Positions 54,711 through 64,000 of a stretch of 64,000 nucleotides of DNA are shown one piece after another. Positions within the stretch are counted from its first letter, which is position 1. Each line of letters starts with the position of its first letter. The stretch covers positions 19,386,272 to 19,450,271 of the forward strand of contig NC_023759.2 in NCBI RefSeq assembly GCF_000499845.2, given 5' to 3'. Both the position numbers and the translations under genes were made by a program. Under the pieces are notes generated by a model. That model had not been told where the DNA came from. It worked only from the letters and a program-made list of their open reading frames with translations, and did no database searches. The stretch comes from Phaseolus vulgaris (Eukaryota > Streptophyta > Magnoliopsida > Fabales > Fabaceae).

Positions 54711-55385
54711 TCAACTGGCTCCGGTCATCCGACCACTAAGATCTGGCAACCTCATCTTCATGTGGCGCGTAGAGGCCATTGCCCTTAGCCTATTCAATGC
54801 AAGCCTTCCCAATAAGATGTTGTAGGCTGAATTGGCGTTTACCACTAAGTACCTGATGCTCTCGGTGCGAGATGCGGTGCCATCTGTGAACGTCGTTCTC
54901 AGCTCCAGGTACCCCCGCACCTCGACCTGATCCCCAGCGAAACCATATAGGTACCCTGTATACGGCCTCAGCAGATCAGGGGACAAATGCAGCTTATTGA
55001 ATGTGGATAGGAACATCACATCCGCGGAGCTCCCTTGGTCCATAAGCACTCTGTGCACTTTCCTACCCGCAGTCACAAATGAAATCACTACGGGGTCGTT
55101 GTCGTGGGGGACGACGTCGTGAAGGTCAGCCCTTGTAAAGGCGAGGTCAACGTCCACCGGGTCGTCCACCACCACTTGCCCAACCACGAACATCACAGAA
55201 CGTGCATACCTCTTACGTTGTGACACTGTGCACCCCCCACCTGAGAATCCACCAGAGATGGTGTGGATCTCCCCGTGGATGGGCATCTCATGAGCCTGAT
55301 CCTCTTCGGGTACCGCCAGGGCCGCGGCCGTAGAGGACCCGGCCAAATAATCCTTCAGAAACCCACTTTTCACCAGCTCATCCAA
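54711..55385 (-). pseudogene. Protease region of element A
   Basis: An open stretch of 225 codons on the minus strand: GGFSGGGCTVSQRKRYARSV, DNDPVVISFVTAGRKVHRV and the active site LMDQGSSADVMF, then YNILLGRLAL. DQGSS holds the aspartate and the Gly-Ser pair of retropepsins. A DELVKSGFLKDYL segment links it to Gag. It would cleave the polyprotein. Stops on both sides separate it from gag and RT. Confidence 0.88.
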
Positions 55386-56514
55386 CTAATGGCCCAGTGC
55401 CAAGCAGTTGTTGATGTGATGTCCGAACGCCTGGTGGAACTCGCACCATGCGTCCTTGTGAGGTCCAAACACTTTATCAGTCTTTACAGGGGCCCTCAGC
55501 CTATCCGCTATGTTAGGCACAACAATCAAGTCTTTAAGCTCCACCACGAAATCGTGCCTCATCGGCCTATTCCCCTTACGCTTCCTCGTCTGGGGCTTCC
55601 TCGCCTCGTAGGGGTGCTTCCTATCCTGACCTCACTTCCCAGTCGTGGCCTCGTTCACCTTGGCGGGCTGTGCACGCGACTGCGCTCTTGGGCGTGTTGG
55701 TGCAAAGCTCGCACGCTTCTCACACACCTCTCCTTCCGTGGTGATGTGCTCCACTGCGCGACGCCTAATCTCTGCAAAGGTTCGGGCCGGTTTCTGATGA
55801 TTGATTCGCAGAAAGGTCCAGGGCATATCCCCTTCCTGAATGCGTACACAATCATGGGCACTTCTGTGGTGCCAACCTTTACCACCTGCGCCCCGAAGCG
55901 ATTGATATACTCTTTCAACGTCTCTCCTTGATACTACTTCACATCAAAGAGATCGTACGACACCGGCGGGGGAGCCCGGTTCGCGATGTACTGCTCCTTA
56001 AACAGTTGCGAAAGCTGCGCAAAGGAAGTTATACAACCGTCTGGAAGGCTGATAAACCAGTCCATTGCCATCCATAAACCGTCATGAAGAGCTTGCACCT
56101 CACGGTGTCGGAGCCGCCAACCAGCATCATCTGCGTGTGAAACGCAATGAGGTGCGCCTCGGGATCTTCCATCCCCGTGAACGTCACCTTAGGACCTATG
56201 AAAGTATGAGGAATTACCGCCTCCACGATGGACTGCAAAAACGGCATGGGGAACTCCTTAGGTGGCGTGAAACACTCACAGTCCTCTCCTTCACAACTTC
56301 CCGGGTGATTGCGCAACCCGCGGCGTAACTCCTCGTTTGCGCGACATAACTCTTCATTCCTCGCTTGCGACGCCGCAAGATCCACCTATATGGGCTCTTG
56401 CTCAGCCTTTGATGCCGCCATCGCCTCTTGTAGGCCTTGCATCATCTCCATGACTTGCTGCATGATCATGTCATCACTCTCAGCACGCGTCGAACTCTGC
56501 CTTGTCGTCCTCAT
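55386..56514 (-). pseudogene. Gag of element A
   Basis: Starts at the ATG at 56514 (MRTTRQSSTRAESDD) with a helix (MQQVMEMMQGLQEAMAASK). A TAG at 56386-56388 interrupts, and the same frame continues DLAASQARNEELCRANEELR, PMPFLQSIVEAVIPHTFIG and FTGMEDPEAHLIAFHTQMM. Frame shifts near 56030 and a stop near 55919 precede MKEYINRFGAQVVKVG. A basic RPRAQSRAQPAKV region follows. It is the structural protein of a Tat element and is broken in at least three places. Confidence 0.9.
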
Positions 56515-56769
56515 TCTTCGCAACCTTGAACTGCTGCTGCGTTTCTTGGAAAATCCTTCGGTGAAAACCGAGCGAAAACGAGAACAATCGGTGCAAACTG
56601 AGGGAAACGGGAAGACAAACGGTAGAACTGAACGAAACCACGAACGAACGGTGAAACTGAAAGAAACCTCCAAGATGAATAGTGTTTCTTGCAAGATTCT
56701 TGAGAAACCTCTACAGAACTCGCTACTGAGCCTCCAACAACCTGCGATGGGATAAACGTTTTAGAACGA

Positions 56770-56787
56770 GCCTCACGGTGGGCGCCA
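56770..56787 (-). other. Primer binding site of element A
   Basis: GCCTCACGGTGGGCGCCA, the tRNA-Lys 3' end with one change, two bases from the LTR at 56790. Confidence 0.88.
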
Positions 56788-56789
56788 AA

Positions 56790-57835
56790 TGTTCCTGCCA
56801 GAAACTCGAGCACCTTCGTGCATATCTTCCAACGATGGAACGCGGACCTTCGAGTCTACTCCTCCTCCTGTGAAGATTTCCTGCAACACAGGGACAAATG
56901 GAGCGCTCGCAGCCGTTTGCACTCCGACGCTCAAGTCAGTAAACGAGGAAGAAAACACCGTGTACCTCCGTATCAGAACAGGGCAACAACCGTGCTCTGG
57001 AGGTGCGTAACTGAATTCTCTCCTATTATCTCTCAAGTTGACAAGTTCCTACAGTTTTCCAAATGACAGAGTATCTGGAAAACGTACCTTATGCTGTTTC
57101 TCTTTGTGCCTTATATACCATTGTTGGTGTTTCTGCCACGTGGCTTCCCTGCCTTAAGCTCACTTCGAGAGCGTACCTCCCAACGTTGTATTCCAGACTT
57201 AGGAGTATCCTAGCGCGTGTGGTAGCTCTGTTGGAGTGTTGGCGCGCCCAGGGGGGACTGCATGGGGGCCAACTGATGCACCCGTTTCTGAGTCACTTCC
57301 CCTGGGAGTCCCCTGAACCACCCACGTACCCTGCATGTAGATGGTCCTCTGGGGCGTGGCCTCTTACAGGTCGTATCTGCTCTAGAGGTCATCAACGGTG
57401 GTGCGTTCTGTCGCATTCCTACACCTCATGCGCGGGTAAGCCGTGGACAGGGGTCCCTCTTTACTGGTACTGAGGGTGTGGCTTCAAATCCATATTTCTT
57501 AGCTATGTTTACTTCCTGACATACCGAGGCTCGAGGCCTCCAGGCCCCTACCGTGCTGCCTCACTCCCTGCCGCCCTCTCTATAGTCGCTCCTACCTGTG
57601 GGTATCGGGGGGTGACATCATCTAGGCCAAAGCACGTTCTCAGGACAACTGGTGACGCCTTCGAGGTGGGCGACGCCTAAACCTGTCGACGCCCAAAGCT
57701 GGCGACGCCGATTTCTGGCAACGCCCAAACCTGGCGACACTCAAGGCGGTCAACATATTGACTTTTCTTCTTGGAGCCCCTGGTGGGTCCTACCACATGT
57801 TGACTTTGGTCAACGCCCGAAGACGGGTCGGTACA
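56790..57835 (-). repeat. 5' LTR of element A
   Basis: 1046 bases, same ends as the 3' copy. The TATA box is the reverse of 57110-57117. The 16-bp minisatellite is three units shorter than in the 3' LTR. Confidence 0.92.
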
Positions 57836-57840
57836 GTACT

Positions 57841-58889
57841 TCACCCTTCTCTTCAAAGCTTCATCCTTGATTCTTGCTTCCTCCCTTACTTCATCCAGTA
57901 GATCCAGGTTCACCTTTCTTTCTTCATTGGACTCTTCATTGGATCTCTACAGGACGTTTCCTTGGTAGTGGAGTGGAGAGTAGTGTGGTAAGCCCACTCA
58001 ATTCTAAGAACTTCCTCTTCCCAAGTCCCTTTGACCTTCTCCAGCCTTCTCTTCAAACCTCTGAGCAGAACTCGGTTGGCGGACTTGACCTGCCTGTTCA
58101 TCTGGGGGTGTTCGACTGATGCGAATACCTGCTTTATTCCCATTTGTGTACATAACTTGCCCAATTGTTGGCTTGCAAACTGGGTGCCATTGCCAGACAC
58201 CAACCGTTTTGGGATTCCAAAGCGGCATACTATGTTCTTCCACACAAAGTGTTGGATCTTGTGGGTTGTGATCTGCGCTACTGTCTCAACCTCTATCCAC
58301 TTTGTGAAGTATTCTATGGCAACCACGAGGTACTTCATCTGCCGCACTGCTAAAGGGAAAGGCCCCAGAATGTCGATCCCCCAAGTATGAAACGACCATG
58401 GACTATAGATCGATCTAAGTTCCTCTGGAGGCGCCTTGTGCCAGTCAACATGTTGTTGGCACTTCTTACACCACTATGCGTACCCCGTGCAGTCTTCCCT
58501 CATGGTTGGCCAATAATATCCTGCGCGAATAGTCTTCGATGCGAGAGCTCGACCACCGATGTGACTCTCGCATATCCCTTCATGGAGTTCTGCCATAATG
58601 CGCGTGCACTGCTCACCGTTTACACATGCCAGGATAGGGTGAGTGAATCCATATCTAAACAACTTTCCATCGATCAAGGTGTACTTGCTCGAATTTTTCC
58701 TATTTTTCTAGCCTTTCTAGACTCCAGCGGGAGTATCCCATAAGCAAAGTAGCGTTTGTAGGGTGTCATCCAGGTTTCGCCCCCTTCGACTAGGAAAACA
58801 TGCAACAACCTCTCCCTAGAAACTGGGTACGTGCTTATTTTGGGTGTCTTCAACGTCTCCTGACTCAACGACCGATGACTCCTCTTCAC
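57841..58889 (-). pseudogene. Integrase of element B, N-terminal and core part
   Basis: Minus strand: TWMTPYKRYFAYGILP, LHEGICESHIGGRALASKTI with the H-H pair, ADYYWPT-like residues, then the core RQMKYLVVAIEYFTKWIEVE, LVSGNGTQFASQQLGKL, and HPQMNRQVKSANRVLL. The second catalytic residue reads SGNG where SDNG is needed, and the Glu of NGQVESANR reads K. So two active-site residues are lost. It continues at 38609 after element A. Confidence 0.88.
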
Positions 58890-59320
58890 CCCTTCCGAGG
58901 TGTTGATCTGTTGGACTTTTGTTGCATTATTTGTGGCACTTCGAGGTGTCCTCAGGGTCTCCTGAATGACTGTCCTCTGTCTGCCCCCTTGCCTGAATTG
59001 GAGAGCTTTGCTAGCAAGTCAGCTCTGGGCATTATGTTCTCTGCGGACGTACTCTAGGTATGCGGCCATCTGAGGGTCTTTAGCTTGGTATTCTCCTATG
59101 ACCTGACCTGTGACTAACAAGGAGTCACTCTTCGCCAGCAAACCTTTCGCACCCATCTCCTTAGCCAATAGCATTCCAGCGATCAGGGCCTCATACTCTG
59201 CCTACATTGTTACTAGCCTTGAAAGCGAACTGTAGAGCCTGCTCAATCAATAGCCCATTTGGTCCTTCCAAGATGACGCCAGCCCCACTACCATGTTGGT
59301 TGGAGGAACTGTCTACAGAG
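58890..59320 (-). pseudogene. Second RNase H relic of element B
   Basis: Minus strand: SSSNQHGSGAGVILEGP and IEQALQFAFKASNN near 59200-59300, then LAMLLAKEMGAKGLLAKSD- and YQAKDPQMAAYLEYVR-like pieces down to about 59050. Shifts and a deletion near 59040 shorten it. The same domain order as element A. Confidence 0.7.
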
Positions 59321-60577
59321 AGTACTCATTTGAAGCCTGCTCCTTCTTGGTGCGTGGCTGCCGAGGAGAGTTATACCTTTGATAGGGCCTCTGGGCTCAT
59401 ACTGCACGTTGAACTCTGATAGCTCTACTGCCCAACGCACCATTCTTCCTACCACATCTGGCTTCTGCAAGACCTTGCGAATGGGAAGGTCTGTCATCAC
59501 TATCACTGTAAAGCTCTAGAAGTAGTGGCGAAGCCTTCGCGCTGAGAACACTACTGCCAGGGCCGCTTTCTCAATGACCTAGTATCTCACCTCAGGCCCC
59601 TGCAATACTTTGCTCACAAAGGAAATCGGCTTCTGTACCTGGTTCTATTCCTGAACAAGGACCGAACGAATCGCCCGATCAGTGACTGCAAAGTACAAGC
59701 GAAGCGGGGTACCCATCTGTGGCTTGCATAACACTGGTGGACTGGTCAGGTACTCCTTCAACTTGAGGAACACCTCTTCACACTCCTTGGTCCATACGAA
59801 CCTGCTATTCCTCTTTAGGCACAGAAAATAGGGGTGAACTTTGTCCCCTTCAGCTGACAAAAATCTGGACAAAGCGACCATCCGCCCTGTCAGCTGTTGC
59901 ACTTCCTTCACTGAGATCGGGCTCCTCATTCCTATGATTGCAGCGCACTTCTTAGGATTTGCCTTTATCCCACGCTCAGTGAGTAGGAAACCCAAGAACT
60001 TGCCCGCTTCTAACCTGAACACACACTTCTAGGGGTTTAGCTTCAATATGTACTTAGCTATCGTGGTGAATAGCTCTTCTAAATCTGCCACGTGCTACTC
60101 CCTCTGCTGGGAGGTTACCACCATGTCGTCTACATATGCTTGGACATTTCGCCCTATGATGGGCGCTAACACTCTGTCCATTAGCCTCTAGTAGGTCGCA
60201 CCTGCATTTTAAAGCCCAAAGGGCATCACCTTATAACAGTAGCAAGAGAGCTCTGTTATGAACGTTATTTTGCATTCATCCCTAGGATGCATCCTGATCT
60301 GATTGTAACCAGAAAAGGCGTCCAGGAAGCTGAGTAGTCTGCAACCAGATGCACTGTCTACCAATACTAGGCAACGAGTAGGAGTCCTTCGGACAGGCCT
60401 TGTTGAGGTATGTGAAGTCGACACACATTCTCCATTTTCCACTAGCCTTCTTCACCAACACCACGTTTGCCAACCACTCAGGGTACTGAATCTCCCTGAT
60501 GTGGCCAACACTTAGCAGCTTCTGTGTCTCTTCTCTGACGTCCTGAAGCCTCTCGTCATTGAACTTTCTTCTTCTCT
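59321..60577 (-). pseudogene. RT and first RNase H of element B
   Basis: Minus strand: WLANVVLVKKASGKWRMC, LNKACPKDSYSLPSI, LDAFSGYNQIRMHPRDE, then QAYVDDMVVTSQ near 60110-60150 with an unchanged YVDD, and KFLGFLLTERGIKANPKKCA and LTGRMVALSRFLSAEGDK. Stops at 60030, 59645 and elsewhere. The first RNase H (near 59290-59640) is partial. Confidence 0.88.
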
Positions 60578-61444
60578 AGGGAACAGGTTGGACTTGCAGG
60601 TCCATGGTGAGACGATGACACAGGAAGTCAAGGTCTATGCTAGGCATGTCTGAGGCAGACCATACAAAACCATTCAGGTATCGTGATATGATTTTGGCAA
60701 TCTGGTTCATCTTTATGTGCCTCGTAGAGGCCACCGCTCCAATCCTGTCCAAAGCATGTCTACCCAGAAGCATATTGTAGGTCGAGGGAGCGTTAACAAT
60801 GAGGTACCTGATGTTTGCAGTGCGTGAAGTTGTGCCATCTGTCACGCCCTTAGCTCTATGTGTCCACGCACTTATACTTGGTCTCCAGCGAAACCATACA
60901 AGCAACCGGTATATGGTCTCAACTGGTCTAGAGACAACTACAGCTTATTGAAGGTCGACCAAAACATCACATCGACCGAACTTCCCTGGTCCACGAGGAC
61001 GCGATGCACCCTCCTTCCTACTATCACTACCAAAATAGCCATCAGATCATTGTCATGCGGAACGACGTCCTAGTGGTCAGCCTTGGTGAAGACGAGGTCG
61101 ACATCGGGAGTTTGATCTGCCTCCTGTACCTCTACTGCCATCACCTTTCGTGCATACTTCTTCTGCTGGGAGGCGGTGCATCCTTCTCCTGAGAACCTTC
61201 CAGAGATGGTGTTGATTTCACCATTAATGGGCAACTCGTGCCCCTGATCACCTCCTGGTGCTGCTGACGCCTGAGTCCCTGTGGGTTGGAGGTAGTCCTT
61301 CAAGAAGCTGTTCTTCATTAGTTCATCCAACTGGTACCTTAGTGACAAGCAGTTGCGTATGGCGTGGCCATATGCTTGGTGGAATTCGCACCAAGCGTTC
61401 TTGCTGAGCCCCAACCTTTTGTTAGTCTTCGGGGGTGGCCTCAA
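60578..61444 (-). pseudogene. Gag end and protease of element B
   Basis: Minus strand: CEFHQAYGHAIRNC (a knuckle-like CX2HX4HX4C) and GRFSGEGCTASQQKKYA, then VDLVFTKADH, GFAGDQV and IRYLIVNAPSTYNMLLGRHA. About 60700 the protease end is joined directly to the RT start (ISRYLNGFVWSASDMPSID) because the linker was deleted. Several stops. Confidence 0.82.
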
Positions 61445-62441
61445 TCTTTCCGCTATGTTAGGAATAGCGATCAGTTCCTTGAGCTCTACTCAAAAATTGT
61501 GTTTGGGGGGCGCGTCTTCCCTCGTTCATGCCCTGGTCTGGGGCTTCCTTGTCTCATATGGTTGCTGCTTTCCCGAGTCTTACTTCTCTGTTGTCACCTC
61601 ATGCACCCTCATGGGTTGAGGTCGACCTGTTGCTCGAGGTCGGACAGGGCCAACGCTACTGCTTTTTTCTATGACCCGATCTTCCGCGACGATGTGCGCC
61701 ATAGCCCGACGTCTGATCTCGCATAACGTCTTCGGGAAACATCTAATCAGTGAGTCGCTGAAGGACCCTGGTAGCACTTCTTTGGTGAAGGCGTGCGCTG
61801 TCATGGCTTCATCCTTGGTGTTTAGCCTCACCACTTGGACCCCAAACCTGTTTAAGAACTCTTTCAAGGACTCTCCCTGGTATTGCTTTATGTCAAAGAC
61901 ATCGTAAGAGATCAAAGGGGGGACCCTGTTGACAAGGTACTGTCCTCTGAACAACGTTGAGAATTGGTCGAAGGAAGAACCAATCCAACGTTGCGCCTGC
62001 CAACGTGTTCATAAATAGCTTGCAGTACACAACATCAAAACCTCCTGAAAGCATCATCTGGGTGTGGAACACAGTGAGGTGAGCCTCTAGGTCCTTTACA
62101 CCTGTGAAGGTGAACTTCGGGCCCATGGAAGTGGTTGGTATCACAGTGTCCATGATTGCCTGAGAGAACGACATGGGGTGTGCCCTAGTTGGTATGGGTG
62201 GGGCACACTCATACACTGCGCGCTCCCCTGCCTGTTGCAAACTCCTGCGCAATTCCTTATTGGTTCTGCGCAACTTTTCATTGCTTGCCTGTGACGCGGC
62301 TAGGTCAACCTAGAAATGATCTTGGTCGACCCTAGACGCCGTTACCGCCTGCTGAAGGGCATGTATGCTCTCCGTCATTTGTTGCAAGGTAACGTTCTCC
62401 CCTCCTTCGGTCGCGAATGATCCTTACCTCGTACTCCTCAT
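61445..62441 (-). pseudogene. Gag of element B
   Basis: The ATG at 62441 opens MRSTR followed by a stop, then LQQMTESIHALQQAV-like residues, KLRRTNKELRRSLQQAGERA, MSFSQAIMDTVIPTTSMGP and FTGVKDLEAHLTVFHTQMM. After a shift near 61960 comes ESLKEFLNRFGVQVVRLN and LCEIRRRAMAHIVAEDRVIE. It has the same blocks as the Gag of A. Confidence 0.88.
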
Positions 62442-62491
62442 ATTGTTGGTAAGCTCTTAACACGATTGTGAGTGGAATCTAGTTTTATCGG

Positions 62492-62508
62492 GCCCCACGA
62501 TGGGCGCC
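62492..62508 (-). other. Primer binding site of element B
   Basis: GCCCCACGATGGGCGCC, the tRNA-Lys complement with one change and the last A lost. Confidence 0.8.
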
Positions 62509-63196
62509 TATCTCTACCTGAGAATCAAACTTCCTTGGGTTGAAAAACTTTTCACCTGCAAAGACAAAGGGTGCCTTGGCGGCCGTTTGCACTCCTACGC
62601 TCAAGTAAGTACTGGGGGCAAAGAAACAGTAAGTGTATAAAGTAGTTTCAGTCTTAGAAATGGTGTACCGTGCTAGGGTTCTTACCACCTTTATATAGGT
62701 CATAACTAGGGTTACTTCTGTTCTATTACCCATATCTAGGGTTTCTGGGAGAATGCCCTTGCGCCGTTATCACACAATTTGGCGCATAGGACTTCCCTTT
62801 TTTGGAGTGCAAAGACTTAACAGTGTAGCCGCCAAGGTACCTATTCACATACCAGCGCTTGTGGCATCATCTGTTCTATGTGTGCCCTAAGTATTCACGT
62901 GTCATGCATGCAGTCTTTCCCTAGACACCCTAACCCTAACGGGCCTTAGCGCCTCCAAGGAACACTTGCTCGTGTCGTACCCGAATGTACCATATACACC
63001 CCATGCATGATCTTCTCGTGACTTAGGTCTTCTCTTATATGTGGGTGTGTAACTGGTATCTGATATGATTTCTGGGGCCCACCTTACGTGGCCCACCATT
63101 ACTATCAGACACCGATGTCCGATGTTTGATGTCTTTCTCTGGCGCCGATGTTTAAGGTCTTTCTCTGACACCGATGACCGAGGACTGGTCGGTACA
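62509..63196 (-). repeat. 5' LTR of element B
   Basis: 688 bases ending CTGGTCGGTACA. The inner end reads TATCTCTACC where relatives have AATGATCTCG, so its CA end is eroded. A TATATAGG-type promoter is the reverse of about 62691-62698. Confidence 0.8.
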
Positions 63197-64000
63197 CCTA
63201 GGATCGGCTTACTAAGAACAGGGGGACTGTCCAAGTACTCCTTCAACTTGGTGTAGGCTTCCTCGCATTCTTTGGTCCACACACAGGACGTCTTACTCTC
63301 ATCCTTTAGGTGAATGCCAATATGGTTATACCCCGAGAATGCATCTAGAAAGCTCAACAACTGACAACCCGGGGCACTATCAACCAAGGAGTCTATGCTT
63401 GGTAACGGATAAGAATTCTTGGGACAGGCCTTGTTCAGGTTGGTGAAGTCGATGCACATTCTCCACTTCCCATTGGCCTTCTTTACCAACACAACATTAG
63501 CCAACCACTAAGGGTATTGGATTTCCCTTATGTGGTCAGCATTCAAAAGCTTTTGAGTCTCTTCTCGAATGACGAGGCGCTTATCCTCGTTGAAATTTCT
63601 CCTCCCCTGGACCACTGGCCTAACCTTTTCATTCATGGTAAGCTTATGGCATAAAAAGTCTGGATCTATCCCAGGCATGTTCGCAGATGACCATGCAAAA
63701 GCATCCATGTGCCTCGATATCACCTTGGTTATCTTATCTTCGAGCTCTTTTCCCAACGAGGTGTCGAGCTTAAAGTTCTTCCCTTTTATCTCGTTTCCCT
63801 AGACCTTTCTAACAAATCCAGTTGCCTCTTGTTGACAACTTTTGCCTACGCAGTCCATTCGAGCTCTCTTGCCTGAACAGTGATTGCGTAAGTTCGTCTT
63901 CTATTCTTTAGGATACTCTTGTAGAACTTTTGCGTTGTCTTCTGGTCGGACTTAATGGTAATCACTCCTCCCTCAGAAGAAGGTAGCTTCATCTTCATAT
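63197..64000 (-). pseudogene. RT fragment of Tat element C
   Basis: Minus strand: ITKVISRHMDAFAWSSANMP (63756-63508), then after one stop WLANVVLVKKANGKWRMCID, LNKACPKNSYPLPSIDSLVD and LDAFSGYNHIGIHLKDE. Near 63290 DESKT runs into CVWTKECEEAYTKLKEYL, so the RT catalytic part was deleted. It ends at VLSKPILG where element B inserted. From 63757 to the window edge is a decayed PR-RT linker. It is the oldest host in this nest. Confidence 0.85.

Larger units (their letters stand above)
38615..57835 (-). mobile_element. Tat element A, complete outline, with H nested inside
   Basis: Minus strand, 5' LTR 56790-57835 and 3' LTR 38615-39698, flanked by GTACT (38610-38614, 57836-57840). Without the 7.6-kb element H it is about 11.6 kb. 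Order on the minus strand: primer site, gag, protease, RT, RNase H, second RNase H, integrase, array, aORF on the opposite strand, polypurine tract. All domains are visible but each bears stops, shifts or active-site changes. The two LTRs differ by several per hundred bases, so it is much older than H. Confidence 0.93.
36867..63196 (-). mobile_element. Tat element B, split by element A
   Basis: A minus-strand Tat element in two parts, 36867-38614 and 57836-63196, with A inserted in its integrase gene. The join is confirmed by the duplication GTACT and by continuous protein: DEALKRRVKY before A and YNSKLKPRQFQVADLV after it. The 5' LTR (62509-63196) is present; the 3' LTR and the aORF amino half were deleted at the junction with K at 36866. 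B itself interrupts the RT gene of element C. Confidence 0.88.

Overview
The window is plant nuclear DNA built almost entirely from LTR retrotransposons, nested inside one another. I found no host gene, no tRNA or rRNA gene, and no bacterial or organellar feature. A legume source, probably of the bean/soybean tribe, is suggested by Sirevirus-type LTRs rich in AACCGGTTG-like palindromes, Tat-type Ty3 elements and CRM-like chromoviruses. The species cannot be fixed from this sequence. The density of nesting and the CRM-like elements would suit a pericentromere; that is inference. Element labels A-L below are mine.

Three element classes recur. (1) Ty3/gypsy Tat-lineage elements, recognised by a primer binding site complementary to the 3' end of tRNA-Lys, gag-PR-RT-RNaseH-second RNaseH-IN order, an antisense extra ORF (aORF) between pol and the 3' LTR, and tandem arrays in the 3' untranslated region: A (38615-57835), B (36867-38614 plus 57836-63196), C (63197-64000), D (2231-7434), E (about 7580-13560), F (about 17200-27651, plus strand), G (27695-29260) and L (1-826). 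Most are on the minus strand, so their 5' LTR has the higher coordinates. (2) CRM-like chromoviruses with an initiator-Met-tRNA primer site: H (45643-53216, complete and young), I (19710-25100, young but lacking RT/RNaseH/IN) and J (827-2230 plus 7440-7615, an older minus-strand relative of I). (3) Sirevirus-type Ty1/copia: K (27652-36866), which has lost pol but keeps an intact 377-codon extra ORF in the env position, plus solo or truncated LTRs at 4175-5345, 5609-6240, 9168-10148, 25166-26265 and 31629-32730.

Layout, left to right: L gag end and LTR piece; J broken open by D; D carries two Sirevirus LTRs in its 3' UTR arrays; E is a decayed Tat element broken by a Sirevirus LTR and an unidentified insert; 13.6-17 kb is AT-rich with a LINE-type RNase H relic; F is a plus-strand Tat relic whose array received I and a solo LTR; K follows with G inside its first LTR and a solo LTR inside its gag; from 36867 onward B sits in C, A sits in the integrase of B, and H sits in A.

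Exact 5-bp target duplications anchor the boundaries: A GTACT, H AATAA, I AACTC, D ATTTT, G GTTTA, solo LTR 4175-5345 CTTAC, solo LTR 31629-32730 CATGT. They give an order of insertion C, then B, then A, then H. LTR similarity read by eye makes H and I by far the youngest insertions.

The most notable observations are: the I/J family, an RT-less chromovirus lineage sharing one deletion structure with a nearly intact autonomous relative in the same window; the intact extra ORF of K with its own TATA box inside an otherwise wrecked element; an in-frame GT-AG intron in the aORF of A; a fold-back LTR at the start of K; and tandem arrays at the same 3' UTR position in five different Tat elements.
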